Numbered from the stretch's first letter, positions 1 through 9,720 are shown. The stretch is 64,000 bases of DNA from Arcticibacter tournemirensis (GCF_006716645.1 NZ_VFPL01000001.1:4464001-4528000), one strand, 5' to 3'. Numbers and translations are program-made. The notes: generated by a model not told the origin, from the sequence alone.

Positions 1-992
1 CCGCTATGCTGAAATGAAATCCCCTTGAAATATACATGAGATACAGGCCTGTCTGCAGTACCTTCCATCTTCACAAGCGTTTCCAGAAAAGGCACGGTAA
101 CGACCGCCTTACTCAGGTCCTCATTTTCACTGGGCCAGTAGTACACCTTCCTGTTTTTCTTATCAAGAAACCATTCACCCGGTTCGTCCAGAAACTGGAT
201 CGCGTTGCTCAAGTAGAATGCCGAGTTTCCTGTTTTAGAAGAGATCCAGGGCGCAGGCCATGGATGTTCCGATTGTATATGGCTCTCAGGCTGATGAAAC
301 CTGAGCCGTGCGTTTTCCCCTTCCGTTTCAATGGATTTAACTCTCAGAATAGCAATGGCCCACCATTGATGGATAAACATTTCGAGTCCTTCGGCTTCAC
401 TCAGTCCCTTTATCTGAGGCAAGGGAATCAGGCAGCTCTCAGAAGCATGATCCCATGAAACGATCCTGCTCATCGAGATACCGCTCGCATCCTTCGCCCT
501 TACCGCTTTGTGGTCACCGATCCACAGTTGCCTGAAATCAACCGGGTTTCCTCCTTTCAAAGGGACATCTGCCACCCATACATTTCCCTTTGCCTTCCCA
601 GATAATCCCCTGACAACACCAGTTGCACGCTGCCATTTACTAATCTGCACGCCGCCGCTTAATACCGGATATTCTCCAGGCGCAGCCTCTATAATTGTCG
701 GGCTGGAGGGGTTTCCTGAATCTTCGGGCCTGACAAACAAAGGTTCATCAAGACGGTAAACATCCCCGCGAAGGATTATACGAATACCCCCAGCTACAGA
801 GGGATCATTTAGCCGCCGCAGCTCTCTCCCCATGCGAAGAGCCGTATGAATACTCGACACAGGCTTTTCTTTCGTGCCCGGATTCTTATCAGAACCAACC
901 GCCGATACCCATATCTCTGCTGCTTTCGATGGGTAACTGCAAATAAGCCAGCAAGTCAGAATAGTGAGGTATAATCTGTACTGTTTCCCCAT
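1..992 (-). CDS. GH141-like right-handed parallel beta-helix glycosidase, 3' end cut by window edge
   Basis: Reading the reverse strand from the ATG at 992-990 gives 330 codons open to the edge of the window. The N-terminus MGKQYRLYLTILTCWLICSY is a signal peptide. The mature start (EIWVSAVGSDKNPGTKEKP) is typical of exported beta-helix carbohydrate enzymes. The later segment WFLDKKNRKVYYWP, followed by FKGISFQHS at the entry to the helix, resembles the family that includes GH141 (the alpha-L-fucosidase BT1002 of Bacteroides and a clostridial xylanase). Its ATG begins one base after the stop of the GH2 gene at 994, so the two are probably cotranscribed and translationally coupled. The catalytic part would lie outside the window, so the substrate is inferred from context (a fucosylated pectin). 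The family assignment comes from remembered resemblance only. Confidence 0.75.
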   Translation of the reverse strand, partial: MGKQYRLYLTILTCWLICSYPSKAAEIWVSAVGSDKNPGTKEKPVSSIHTALRMGRELRRLNDPSVAGGIRIILRGDVYRLDEPLFVRPEDSGNPSSPTIIEAAPGEYPVLSGGVQISKWQRATGVVRGLSGKAKGNVWVADVPLKGGNPVDFRQLWIGDHKAVRAKDASGISMSRIVSWDHASESCLIPLPQIKGLSEAEGLEMFIHQWWAIAILRVKSIETEGENARLRFHQPESHIQSEHPWPAPWISSKTGNSAFYLSNAIQFLDEPGEWFLDKKNRKVYYWPSENEDLSKAVVTVPFLETLVKMEGTADRPVSHVYFKGISFQHS

Positions 993-993
993 G

Positions 994-3402
994 TTATCTT
1001 GCTTTTAAGGAAATTACTGCGGGATCCAGACCCTCAGCAACCGCCCGTAATACTATTGTTCCGCGTTTTTCCGATGATTGAATGATCGCCAGACAAAGGC
1101 CGTTAAAAGCCTTCCGGTGATCAGCCTTAAAAGGCTCCATACTGGCCTGGTATCCGTTATCAACACCCGCAATAAAACCTTCACCTCTAATGCTGAACTT
1201 CACGAGGTTATCTGCATCCGGCACCACATTCCCCTCTTTATCGAGGATCTTCACCGTAATGAACGAGAGGTCCCTGCCATCGGCCCTGATCTCTTTCCTG
1301 TCGGCAAGCAGTTCTATTTTCGCAGGTCTACCGGCCGTTTTCACTTCTCTTACCAGCACCTCTTTCCCGCCTTTGCGCGACACAGCCTTCAGCACTCCCG
1401 GTTCATACTTTACACGCCACATTACATGCAGATCGTCGTTCTCTTTTGCCTTTACCCCGAGCGACTTTCCATTCAGGAAAAGCTCCACTTCGTCGGCATT
1501 ATTATAGTAAGCCCAAACATCTACCGTTTTCCCTTCCTGCCAGTTCCAGTGCGGCAAAAGATGAAGGACAGGCTTGCTGGTCCACTCACTCTGATACATA
1601 TAATACGAATCCTTCGGAAAACCGGCGAGATCAAGAATTCCGAAATAAGAACTTCTGGCCGGCCATGGATATGGAATTGGTTCTCCGAGGTAATCAAAAC
1701 CAGTCCAAACATACAAACCGGCTATATGATCCAGCTTCTTTACCGTTTTCCAGGTTTCTTCATGGGTGGAACCCCAGTATGCAGAGACGTTATCATAAGC
1801 CGAAACCGTATAATCTTTATTACCTTCTGTCAGTTTAGTCTTCCCGTCCTTTGGCCAGCGCCTGATACTATCCGAAGGCATATCATAATGTCCGCGGGTG
1901 GCGATAGCGGACGAAGTCTCCGATGCGATAAACTTGTAGTCGCCGAACTTCAGCGGTAAGCTGTCATATTTTGCATGATTATAGTTAAACCCAAGAAGAT
2001 CGAGGGCCTTCGCCTGAAAGAGGAAATTCTTTTGGGGAACCATTTCAGTCAAAGCGGAAGTGACAGGCCGGGTTTGATCCAGCCGTTTAACAATAGAGGT
2101 AAGCTCGCGTGTTATGCTGATGCCCGTACTGTCAAACTGTTCCCTGATTTCATTTCCGATGCTCCACATGAATACAGAAGGATGGTTCCTGTCGCGTTTG
2201 ACGTGATCCTCAAGATCCCTTTTATACCACTCCGGAAAATCAAGATGATAGTCCTTCGAATTCTTCTTCTTCTTCCACATGTCGAAGGTTTCGTCCATTA
2301 CAATGAAACCCATCCGGTCGCACAGATCCAGAAGTTCGGGAGCCGGAGGATTATGCGCGGTTCGGATACCGTTACAGCCCATCGCTTTCAGTAACTCCAG
2401 CTGCCGCTCCATGGCGCGGACATTAATCGCTGCGCCCAAAGCGCCGAGATCATGGTGATTACAAACTCCGAGTATTTTGAGGGGCTGGCCGTTCAGGCTG
2501 AACCCTTTCTTTGCGTCGAAGTTGAAGAAGCGTATTCCAAAGGGCGTCACATAATGGTCTGTCAGCTTCTTTCCAATATATACCTCGGTCACTACACTGT
2601 ACAGATAAGGCCGGTCTACCGACCATAGAATGGGATTGCTTATTGAAATCTTCTGATTAGCCACCGCCGACTTACCTTCAATATGCACAGACACTTCACT
2701 TTTGCCGACTTCCTTTCCTTTTTCATCCACAACAAAAGTTTTAAGTATGACATTGCTGCCCGCACCGCTGTTCTTCAGACTTGTTTCAACCGACACCTTT
2801 GCATGAGATTCGCTCACTTCGGGAGTCGTAACATAGGTACCCCACAAGTCTACCCGCACTTCGCCGGTCGTTTCCAGCCAAACGTTCCTGTAGATGCCGG
2901 AACCTGAATACCATCTCGAATTAGGCTGTGCCGAATTGTCAACCCTCACAGCTATCACATTCCATTTCCCGAACCTGAGATAAGGAGTCAAGTCATAACT
3001 AAACGAGATATAGCCATTAGGCCGTTTGCCGAGATACTTTCCGTTCACCCAAACCTCGCTGTGCTGATACACGCCGTCGAAAGTGATGCTCACATTCTTT
3101 CCTTTTGAAGACGAGGGTACAACAAAGCTCTTCCTGTACCAGGCAATCCCGGTTGGCAAAGCCCCCCCTTCCGGCTTTGCCGGATTAAAGTTGCTGAAAT
3201 CCCCCTCAATACTCCAGTCATGAGGAACGTTCAACGACCTCCAAAACGCGTCCTTATAATTAACCTTAGATGCCTCTTTCTCATCTCCAGCAAAAAACTT
3301 CCACCCCTTATTGAACGACTCGCGCAAACGCACATTTCCCTGTCCGTAAACCAGTACGGGTAGCATCAGAAAATACAGAATAAAACACCTCAATTTCAGC
3401 AT
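994..3402 (-). CDS. GH2 beta-galactosidase/beta-glucuronidase-type glycosidase
   Basis: An exported GH2 enzyme of 802 residues from the chosen ATG. In the 813-residue numbering of the longer frame (start at 3435), a sugar-binding jelly roll occupies about 40-190, an Ig-like domain about 200-300 and the TIM barrel about 305-600, followed by C-terminal Ig-like domains. The GNE acid/base motif is at 427-429 (Glu429), the nucleophile is probably Glu506 in IASETSSA, and HNPP is at 361-364. The start at 3402 is preferred because MLKLRCFILYFLMLPVLVYG then begins directly as a signal peptide; 3435 is the alternative. It is the third gene of the left unit, after GH78 and the propeller glycosidase. A short CTTGATACTT repeat separates it from the preceding gene. 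It probably removes a terminal beta-linked galactose or uronic acid from pectin side chains; the exact sugar cannot be read from sequence. Confidence 0.93.
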   Translation of the reverse strand: MLKLRCFILYFLMLPVLVYGQGNVRLRESFNKGWKFFAGDEKEASKVNYKDAFWRSLNVPHDWSIEGDFSNFNPAKPEGGALPTGIAWYRKSFVVPSSSKGKNVSITFDGVYQHSEVWVNGKYLGKRPNGYISFSYDLTPYLRFGKWNVIAVRVDNSAQPNSRWYSGSGIYRNVWLETTGEVRVDLWGTYVTTPEVSESHAKVSVETSLKNSGAGSNVILKTFVVDEKGKEVGKSEVSVHIEGKSAVANQKISISNPILWSVDRPYLYSVVTEVYIGKKLTDHYVTPFGIRFFNFDAKKGFSLNGQPLKILGVCNHHDLGALGAAINVRAMERQLELLKAMGCNGIRTAHNPPAPELLDLCDRMGFIVMDETFDMWKKKKNSKDYHLDFPEWYKRDLEDHVKRDRNHPSVFMWSIGNEIREQFDSTGISITRELTSIVKRLDQTRPVTSALTEMVPQKNFLFQAKALDLLGFNYNHAKYDSLPLKFGDYKFIASETSSAIATRGHYDMPSDSIRRWPKDGKTKLTEGNKDYTVSAYDNVSAYWGSTHEETWKTVKKLDHIAGLYVWTGFDYLGEPIPYPWPARSSYFGILDLAGFPKDSYYMYQSEWTSKPVLHLLPHWNWQEGKTVDVWAYYNNADEVELFLNGKSLGVKAKENDDLHVMWRVKYEPGVLKAVSRKGGKEVLVREVKTAGRPAKIELLADRKEIRADGRDLSFITVKILDKEGNVVPDADNLVKFSIRGEGFIAGVDNGYQASMEPFKADHRKAFNGLCLAIIQSSEKRGTIVLRAVAEGLDPAVISLKAR

Positions 3403-3454
3403 ATTTTTTGTTATCGTCTTTAGGCTCTCCGCCATATTTACTACTTGCTATTCT

Positions 3455-3486
3455 CTTGATACTTGTGTCTTGATACTTGATACTTC
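3455..3486. repeat. CTTGATACTT junction repeat, copy 1
   Basis: Three copies of CTTGATACTT, two of them sharing CTT, in the gap between the propeller glycosidase stop (3490) and the GH2 start. The same unit recurs near 37.5, 41.3, 47.7 and 48.8 kb, always between genes of the pectin locus. Confidence 0.8.
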
Positions 3487-3489
3487 TTA

Positions 3490-4587
3490 TCACTTCCCAA
3501 CAAACCTCACCACGCTTTTACCCAGATCTTTAGAAGTTGCAACCGCAATTCCCCGCTGGTCTTTCTTGTTCACGGCGCAGTAAAAGTGATATACCACACC
3601 TTTATGCTTTACAACAAATGACTTATGGGCATAGAGGCTGTCATAGTGTTCAGAGGGCTCTATCAGATTATCACCAGTCCAGTCTGTCCAGTTCACGAGG
3701 TCATAAGAACAGGCGAATCGGTTGAATGCACCCTTTCTATCCTGCCAGAACGCACCAAAATAGAACATCACCCAGAGGTCGTCAATCTTTTGCAGAACAG
3801 CATCACCGGTTATCCCTACCGGGTGGTGCATCACAGGCTCCTCGTTAAACCGTTTCCAGTTAACCATATCATCAGAAACAGCCATGCCAATCCGTTCGAA
3901 CCACCGTGTTTTAATATTATTTTTAGCCGAATCGCCATTAGCATTATAATACATCACGAAAGGATGTCCTGTCAGCTTCTTTTGGTCGTATATTACACTA
4001 CTCTTAAACAGCTTTCTGTTCTCCCACCAACGTACGTCCGCGTCCTTTGATGTAAAAAAAGGTTTATCAAACCGGGTCCATTCATGAGGCTTTGAAGGAT
4101 CCTGTGTTGTGTAAGCCATACTAATCCCAAGGTCGCCGGCTTCATAGCCTTTGTCGGCTCCTCCGAAATACGACATCCAGTATTTTCCGTCATGCTGCTT
4201 CAACTTATAACTTCCCCCCCATTTCGTATCCTGCAAGGCTATATATCCGGCCCGCTGACTGCCGTCCCATTCCGTGCTATCACCAAACGACATCAGGCGG
4301 CCCTGCTGCTCCCAATGCAGAAGGTCCTTACTTTTCGCCATCCAGGTTTCATACCCGCGGCCGTTGAAGATAACATAGGTCATGTACCAGTTCTTTCCTT
4401 TTCTAAAAACACTGGGACAATCCATTTTTTGCGAATCATCTGACGGTACCAGCACAAGACCATATTTATAGGGAGTCTTAATTTCCTTATACACCTCCTG
4501 CATTTTCTCGTCACCTACCGTTTGTCCTTTTAAAGACATGCCGCTTAAAACGACCAGTATAGCTATCAAGGCAATCTTAAATCTCAT
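3490..4587 (-). CDS. Five-bladed beta-propeller glycosidase, GH43/GH130-like
   Basis: 365 residues with a signal peptide (MRFKIALIAILVVLSGMSLKG). Propeller-blade repeats follow the pattern of aromatic/Asp-rich strands with SKDLLHWE, SDDMVNWKRF and SYDLVNWTDW, as in GH43, GH32, GH117 and GH130 enzymes. The CPSVFRKGKNWYMTY segment recalls GH130, where the corresponding Asp is catalytic, but no family can be fixed from the sequence alone. It starts 19 bases after the GH78 stop and precedes GH2, in the same direction, so it is the second gene of the left unit. It is presumably periplasmic and acts on an oligosaccharide made by the neighbouring enzymes. The mechanism (hydrolysis or phosphorolysis) is unknown; the signal peptide argues against an intracellular phosphorylase. 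Confidence 0.82.
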   Translation of the reverse strand: MRFKIALIAILVVLSGMSLKGQTVGDEKMQEVYKEIKTPYKYGLVLVPSDDSQKMDCPSVFRKGKNWYMTYVIFNGRGYETWMAKSKDLLHWEQQGRLMSFGDSTEWDGSQRAGYIALQDTKWGGSYKLKQHDGKYWMSYFGGADKGYEAGDLGISMAYTTQDPSKPHEWTRFDKPFFTSKDADVRWWENRKLFKSSVIYDQKKLTGHPFVMYYNANGDSAKNNIKTRWFERIGMAVSDDMVNWKRFNEEPVMHHPVGITGDAVLQKIDDLWVMFYFGAFWQDRKGAFNRFACSYDLVNWTDWTGDNLIEPSEHYDSLYAHKSFVVKHKGVVYHFYCAVNKKDQRGIAVATSKDLGKSVVRFVGK

Positions 4588-4606
4588 CTCTCTCAGAATA
4601 AAAAAA

Positions 4607-7390
4607 CTAACTGATTTTTACTGTAAACCGATACACTCCCGAGCCAACTTCTAAAACAGTCTTTCCTTTAACAACGGCCTTCAATAATATTTCGCTGCTG
4701 GTGGTAAGCGGTCTGCCTCCCTCCATAATCATTGATGCCTGCTCTGCAGGCAGCCAGACTTCAGCCTTTGTGTTCACCGGAATTTTTATGGTTAGCTCAA
4801 ATTCATTTGCCGTTTTCGTCCAGCGACTGGAGATCAGTCCGTAGGGGGAATAATGATCTGCACCTCCCGAAGTAATATCCCCCACGAGTTCAGGATGAAT
4901 TACGATCCGGTTGAACGCTACCGAATTCTCTGCCGGCCTGATACCTGCAAGGTCGCTGTAAAACCATTCAAGAATATGCCCCAGCATAAAATGATTGTTG
5001 GAAACCGCCGGGGAAGCCACCCACGACTCGGTGAGCGCTGTAGCGCCCTTAGCCAGCTGATAACCGTATCCCGGCACCTCCGTATTGCTGTTCATATCAT
5101 AGATCACGTCCGATCTTCCGGCGTCTGCCAGCACCTGGATCAGATAACGGAAACCGATGTCGCCCGCCGTGAGGCTGTTATTCCTGTCACGGATATCCTT
5201 CACAATATTATCAACTACCGCGTCCTTATCCTCCGGATCAACAAGGTTCATGTACACTGCCATGGCATTGGATGTCTGACTTCCGCTGCCGTACTGTTTC
5301 TTTTCCTTGTCGTAGAATTTCTTATTGAAGGCAAGTTTCACTTCTGACGCCAGTGCTGCATACTTTGCGGCATCGGCTTTCTTTCCGAGAAGAAGGGCAG
5401 CCTTTTGAAGAATGACAAGATCATAATAATAGTAGGCAGTTGCAGTTAACCCCATCGGAGTCATCTGCGAAAACCCTGAACGCTGCGGACCGATATCATA
5501 CCAGTCGCTTAAGCCGTAGGAAATAATATATCCTGAAGCTTTGCTGCTGAGATATTCGAGGTATCGCTGCATCATCTGATAAGAGCTTTCAAGCGCCTCT
5601 CTGTCGCCATACCACTCATAGAGATACCAGGGAAGAATAATGGCATTACTTCCCCATTCAGGCGAATCACGAAAAACACCACCCGAAAAATCCATTACCG
5701 TATATTCAGGCACCGTGCCAGGAATTAACCCTTCAGGCGTCTGCGCTGTTCTCAGATCGCTTAAAACCTTCCTGCAGAGATTGGCAATATGATAATTGTA
5801 GCGAATAGAGTTACCCACAAGATGCACCTGTTCCTGCCATCCAAGGCGTTCGCGGTGCGGGCAATCAGTAAAAACGCTGACCAAATTACTGCGGATAGCC
5901 CAGTCGATCAGCTTACTGGCGCGGTTAAAAAGATCATTCGAAGAAGTAAACTCGCCGGCCCTTTCCGCTGCATTCCTTGTGTGCAGCCCCCTTACCGCTT
6001 TCAGTACCGGCTTGTCAGTAACATTTTCCATCCCTTGGGGCACCGCTCCGTCAATCTGGAGGTACCTGTATCCGTAATAAGTAAAGCGGGGGGTCCAGGT
6101 TTCTACACCCTCTCCCTTCAAAATATAGTCGTAATACACCGGTTTACCCGTTGCTTTCTGATTAGCCGTATTGTCGTCATTGAGTAATTCGGCAGGCGTT
6201 ATTCTTACCGTGTCGCCCTTCTTTCCCTGTACTGCAATTTCCGGGATACCCGAAGCATTCTGACCAAGGTCGAACACGTAACTTGTCCCGCCGATCTTCA
6301 TCGTATCCACAGGAACGAAACGCTCAAAAGTCTTCAGGGGATCGGCCATCTGCGATTTCAGCACAGGAGGTCCGTCTGTAAGAATGACCGGCTTCCACGC
6401 CTTATCATTAAACACTGCTGTATTCCAGCCAGTTTGTTCCTTCCGCGCATCGTAATCCTCCCCGCCATAAATACTGCTATAGGTAACAGGGCCCGGCGAT
6501 GTTTTCCAGGTGGCGTCACTCAGGATATTTTCTGTTGTACCATTCTGATATTCCAGCAGAACGCGACAGATCATTTTAGGATAACCAAAGGCGCTGGTGA
6601 GCTTGCGGTAGCGTTTATCCCGCGGAGTATAGTAAAAACCATTCCCCAGCATCACTCCTATCGCATTCTTTCCCTCCTTCAGCTGACCGGTCACATCGAA
6701 GGTGACATATATAGCTTCCTTATCATATTTAGTCCATCCCGGATCAAGGAAATGATCGCCGGTTTTCCGTCCGTTCAGGCTCATTTCAAAGTGACCCAGT
6801 CCCGAAATAAACACCGTTGCCCGTTTCACCCCGGCCTTTACGGTAAAATCCTTACGAAACAGAGGCAAGACATTATTAGAAGGACTAAGATTTTTGCCCC
6901 CCTTACCATGTATAGCAGGCACAATCTTTTCAGAATCAGGTAATTTCTCATAGGCAATCCATCTTGCACCCTTCCAGTCGCCGGCAGCAAACAAACCAGT
7001 TTGCCATGAAGCCACCTTGCTCCAGGCTGATACACGGCCTTTATCATCCCAAACCCGCACTTTCCAGAAATAACTTTTCGCAGGAAGCAAGGCTTTACCC
7101 TCATACTTTACCTGAATCGAAGCCCCTGAAACAAGCTTCTTTGAATCCCAGACATTTCCGAGGTTAGCAGAAAGCGCTTTCGCGTTGTCAGCAACTAATA
7201 CCTGATACGCAGTTTGCAACACGTTCCGTCGCTCAGAACTGATTTGCCAGCTCAGCCGCGGCGTCTTTATATCAACCCCAACAGGATCTTTTTTAAATTC
7301 ACAGCGCAGGTTCTCCACCATCAGCCCTTGCCCAAAGGAACATACAGAAATAAAAAGGAAAAGCAAGGAAAGAGTAGTTAGTTTGCGCAT
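4607..7390 (-). CDS. GH78 alpha-L-rhamnosidase (left unit, first gene)
   Basis: A 927-residue exported alpha-L-rhamnosidase. The signal peptide MRKLTTLSLLFLFISVCSFG is followed by VENLRCEFKKDPVGVD, the usual GH78 N-terminal beta domain, and LNGRKTGDHFLDPGWT of the rhamnosidase N domain. Catalytic-domain motif DCPHRERLGWQE lies at about 509-520, with the general acid expected among its acidic residues; an (alpha/alpha)6 barrel and C-terminal beta domain follow, including NNHFMLGHILEWFY. An upstream in-frame TTG at 7420 is rejected because it falls inside the -7 box at 7418-7425; the ATG at 7390 gives a leader of about 20 nt. GH78 removes alpha-linked L-rhamnose from pectin side chains (RG-I or RG-II) or rhamnosides. 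It heads the four-gene left unit under the shared operator. Confidence 0.95.
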   Translation of the reverse strand: MRKLTTLSLLFLFISVCSFGQGLMVENLRCEFKKDPVGVDIKTPRLSWQISSERRNVLQTAYQVLVADNAKALSANLGNVWDSKKLVSGASIQVKYEGKALLPAKSYFWKVRVWDDKGRVSAWSKVASWQTGLFAAGDWKGARWIAYEKLPDSEKIVPAIHGKGGKNLSPSNNVLPLFRKDFTVKAGVKRATVFISGLGHFEMSLNGRKTGDHFLDPGWTKYDKEAIYVTFDVTGQLKEGKNAIGVMLGNGFYYTPRDKRYRKLTSAFGYPKMICRVLLEYQNGTTENILSDATWKTSPGPVTYSSIYGGEDYDARKEQTGWNTAVFNDKAWKPVILTDGPPVLKSQMADPLKTFERFVPVDTMKIGGTSYVFDLGQNASGIPEIAVQGKKGDTVRITPAELLNDDNTANQKATGKPVYYDYILKGEGVETWTPRFTYYGYRYLQIDGAVPQGMENVTDKPVLKAVRGLHTRNAAERAGEFTSSNDLFNRASKLIDWAIRSNLVSVFTDCPHRERLGWQEQVHLVGNSIRYNYHIANLCRKVLSDLRTAQTPEGLIPGTVPEYTVMDFSGGVFRDSPEWGSNAIILPWYLYEWYGDREALESSYQMMQRYLEYLSSKASGYIISYGLSDWYDIGPQRSGFSQMTPMGLTATAYYYYDLVILQKAALLLGKKADAAKYAALASEVKLAFNKKFYDKEKKQYGSGSQTSNAMAVYMNLVDPEDKDAVVDNIVKDIRDRNNSLTAGDIGFRYLIQVLADAGRSDVIYDMNSNTEVPGYGYQLAKGATALTESWVASPAVSNNHFMLGHILEWFYSDLAGIRPAENSVAFNRIVIHPELVGDITSGGADHYSPYGLISSRWTKTANEFELTIKIPVNTKAEVWLPAEQASMIMEGGRPLTTSSEILLKAVVKGKTVLEVGSGVYRFTVKIS

Positions 7391-7417
7391 TCTTCTTTCG
7401 TATCTATGGCTAGCAAA

Positions 7418-7482
7418 CAAAATTACTCGGAGAAGACAGCTCTTTTATATAAAAAGTTCTCTATATATTGTATGATATTATC
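7418..7482 (-). promoter_or_regulatory. Promoter with shared pectin-regulon operator (copy D), drives GH78
   Basis: On the minus strand the -7 box is TAATTTTG (7425-7418), a perfect TAnnTTTG. Exactly 22 bp upstream begins the 35-bp element (7448-7482 on plus: TATA at 7448, TTGTA at 7468-7472, AT at 7475-7476, TT at 7478-7479). The same arrangement recurs at three other promoters of the locus. No TTTG -33 box lies at the usual spacing, as expected for an activator-dependent promoter. Confidence 0.8.
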
Positions 7483-7532
7483 TTAGCGTATACCATCTGC
7501 TGATATACCATAGTTATATGAGTTCTTCGAAT

Positions 7533-7569
7533 TTTGTTGTTTACATTTAACATTATTACATTAATTTTG
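7533..7569 (+). promoter_or_regulatory. Putative promoter of the AAA ATPase gene
   Basis: TAATTTTG at 7562-7569 matches the Bacteroidota -7 consensus. A TTTGTTG stretch at 7533-7539 can serve as a -33 region, though its spacing (22-25 bp) is a little long. The ATG is 20 bp downstream of the -7 box. Confidence 0.5.
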
Positions 7570-7588
7570 TTGTGCAAACAGAACAAGA

Positions 7589-8779
7589 ATGGAAAAACTT
7601 AAAGAAAAGTATTATAAGAAAATAGATAATATCCCCCTCCGTTTTACGCGATATTTAATGAAAAAAATCGATTGGAGTAACCGTATAATAGGGATAAAAG
7701 GTGCACGCGGCGCCGGAAAGACAACGTTTCTGCTACAATATATACGCCTGTATTTACCTCAGGACAATAAAACTTTGTACGTCAGTCTCGACGACTTATA
7801 TTTTACAGAGAATAAACTTATAGATTTTGCGGATACATTTGTTAAGCAAGGCGGAGAATACCTTCTTCTTGACGAGGTTCACCGGTATCCAAACTGGTCG
7901 CAGGAAATAAAAAATATTTATGACGATCATCCGGATTTAAAAGTCATATTTACAGGATCATCTATATTACATATCGATAAAGCAAGGGGTGATTTGAGCA
8001 GAAGGGCCGTAATGTATGAATTATCCGGTCTTTCTTTTCGTGAGTTTATTAACTACACGACCGATGCAAACTTAGAAGCTGTTGAACTTAAGGAGCTGCT
8101 CAGCAATCATACAAGCATTGCCCGCTCTATAGTAAAGAAATTACGACCGCTTGAGCATTTTCAGAATTACCTTCGCTACGGTTATTATCCTTACTTCGCA
8201 GAAAACATAAATCTATATCCCCAAAAGCTCGCCGAGACTATTTCTCTTGCCCTCAGTACCGATTTACCGGCAATGTACGAGATTAGCAATGCAAGTATTG
8301 AAAAAATGAGATTACTACTGTATATTTTGGCAGAGTCAGTCCCATTTAAACCCAATATATCAAAGCTGAGTGAACGTATAGGAATCAGCAGAAATTCACT
8401 GCTCAACTTTCTCCGTTATCTCGAAGATATGCGGGTAATACGAAGTGTTTACAGCTCTATTCACGGTATCGGACTTTTGCAAAAGCCAGAAAAAATATAT
8501 CTCTATCATCCAAACATTCACTATGCTTTAGCTAGCAACGATAGTAATGTCGGAAATATAAGAGAATGCTTCTTTTTAAATCAAGTTCAGACAACAGAAA
8601 AAATAACCTATCCGTCAGAAGGAGATTTTAAAGTAGATGATCTGGTATTCGAGATTGGAGGCAAGGGAAAAAACACAAAACAAGTTAAACACATGCAGGA
8701 TTATCGTATAGTTTCCGACGATATTGAAATTGGTTCTGACATAAAAATTCCTTTGTGGCTATTTGGTTTTCTTTATTGA
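7589..8779 (+). CDS. AAA+ ATPase with C-terminal DUF4143/nuclease-like domain
   Basis: A 396-residue cytoplasmic protein. The P-loop GARGAGKTT is at 38-46, the Walker B/DEVH-type motif YLLLDEVHRY at 91-100, and a sensor segment VIFTGSSILHID follows. A winged-helix-like region (about 265-295, RIGISRNSLLNFLRYLEDM) and a C-terminal region with VFEIGGKGK, reminiscent of a PD-(D/E)xK fold, match the widespread AAA_14/DUF4143 family. Members are often annotated only as ATP-binding proteins and some sit in defence or toxin-antitoxin settings; no biochemical role can be assigned. It is transcribed divergently from the GH78 unit and converges with the broken ATPase gene 21 bp downstream. Its AT-rich sequence contrasts with the GC-richer glycosidase genes, which hints at separate acquisition (inference). 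Confidence 0.88.
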   Translation: MEKLKEKYYKKIDNIPLRFTRYLMKKIDWSNRIIGIKGARGAGKTTFLLQYIRLYLPQDNKTLYVSLDDLYFTENKLIDFADTFVKQGGEYLLLDEVHRYPNWSQEIKNIYDDHPDLKVIFTGSSILHIDKARGDLSRRAVMYELSGLSFREFINYTTDANLEAVELKELLSNHTSIARSIVKKLRPLEHFQNYLRYGYYPYFAENINLYPQKLAETISLALSTDLPAMYEISNASIEKMRLLLYILAESVPFKPNISKLSERIGISRNSLLNFLRYLEDMRVIRSVYSSIHGIGLLQKPEKIYLYHPNIHYALASNDSNVGNIRECFFLNQVQTTEKITYPSEGDFKVDDLVFEIGGKGKNTKQVKHMQDYRIVSDDIEIGSDIKIPLWLFGFLY

Positions 8780-8800
8780 GCATTATGAATATAAAATACT

Positions 8801-9612
8801 TCAATCCTCCATGAGATGTCTTAAAAACACATCGGGATTATCCAGGAAAGATTTAGTGAGCCGGTAATGCTCCGTCTGGTCATAAGTTGTCTCAGAAACA
8901 CCCGTTTCGTCAAACTGGAAGATGGAAGCTCCGGGGTAACATATCAGGATGGGAGAATGCGTTGCTATTAAAAACTGTGCCCTGCCGCTCCTTTCCAGCT
9001 GGTTAATTACCGACATAAAGCGAGTATCCGCGCCGGAGATAAGGCTGCTTCAGGCTCATCCAGTATATAAATACCTGAATCGAAGTGATTATCAAATAAA
9101 GCGAGGAAAGATTCACCATGCGATTGCTCATGCAGGTATTTACCGCCATAAGCATCAAGAAGTTTTTGACGATCACCAGGGGGAGCTTCCCTGGCAATTT
9201 CATCAATATATGAAGCAAAATTAAAAAAGCTCTCCGCCCGCATAAAGAAGCCATTGTTAATTCTTCTGGGCCTCCACACCAGTTCAAGAGACTGCGCCAG
9301 CGGTGATTCATATCCCTGAAACCCGTAGCCCGTATTGAAGTTGTGATTTCTGTTCCCTCCCCTCAAGCCAAAACCACACTTTTCTGCAATCCCCTCCAGA
9401 ACAGTCGATTTTCCAGATCCGTTCTCTCCGACAAAAAAGGTCACGTTGCTGTATAATGATAAACGCAATCCGTTTCTCAAAGCAGGAATATTAAACGGAT
9501 ACACATCAGAGAGAGAAGCAGGATGTTTTATTTCTGAAAGGTATGGCATAACGGGTATAACATTTTTATTAAAACAAACATTTTTATAACCTCGAAGTAC
9601 GGTCGAACTCAA
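8801..9612 (-). pseudogene. SMC/OLD-like AAA ATPase, interrupted by a single-base frameshift
   Basis: Two adjacent reverse frames form one ABC-type ATPase of about 270 residues. The first (9612-9007) has Walker A FFVGENGSGKST, a HGES signature and Walker B YILDEPEAALSP; it then runs to a premature stop after RILALCR. The second (from 9016 to 8801) continues with MSVINQLERSGRAQ, the switch histidine in ATHSPIL and a normal C-terminus. The frames join at 9007-9020, where one missing base would restore RILAL-MSVINQLE. The heptamer there is not a classical -1 slippery site, so this is a lesion or a sequencing error rather than programmed frameshifting. Complete relatives are small stand-alone AAA ATPases of unknown function. 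No partner nuclease lies beside it. Confidence 0.8.
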
Positions 9613-9720
9613 TGCAATAATAGCTTAAATTCCGGGAAGACTATCTGGCAGCTTTATTTCTGCTCGTATAATCTTCGATTTAATGGATCGATACCTGATG
9701 CACCTGACTGTTAATCGCCA

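Noticed and set aside
36..759. Two plus-strand frames near the left edge
   Set aside because: They are antisense to the truncated GH141-like gene, which has a signal peptide and beta-helix sequence on the minus strand.
1078..1959. 293-codon plus-strand reading frame
   Set aside because: It lies entirely antisense to the GH2 gene, whose catalytic motifs and signal peptide are intact; the plus frame shows no recognisable domain.
7388..7420. TTG start at 7420 for the left GH78
   Set aside because: It lies within the TAATTTTG -7 box; the ATG at 7390 directly begins a good signal peptide.
9003..9020. Programmed -1 frameshift in the ATPase gene
   Set aside because: No X-XXY-YYZ slippery heptamer and no downstream structure was seen; a lesion or sequencing error is simpler.
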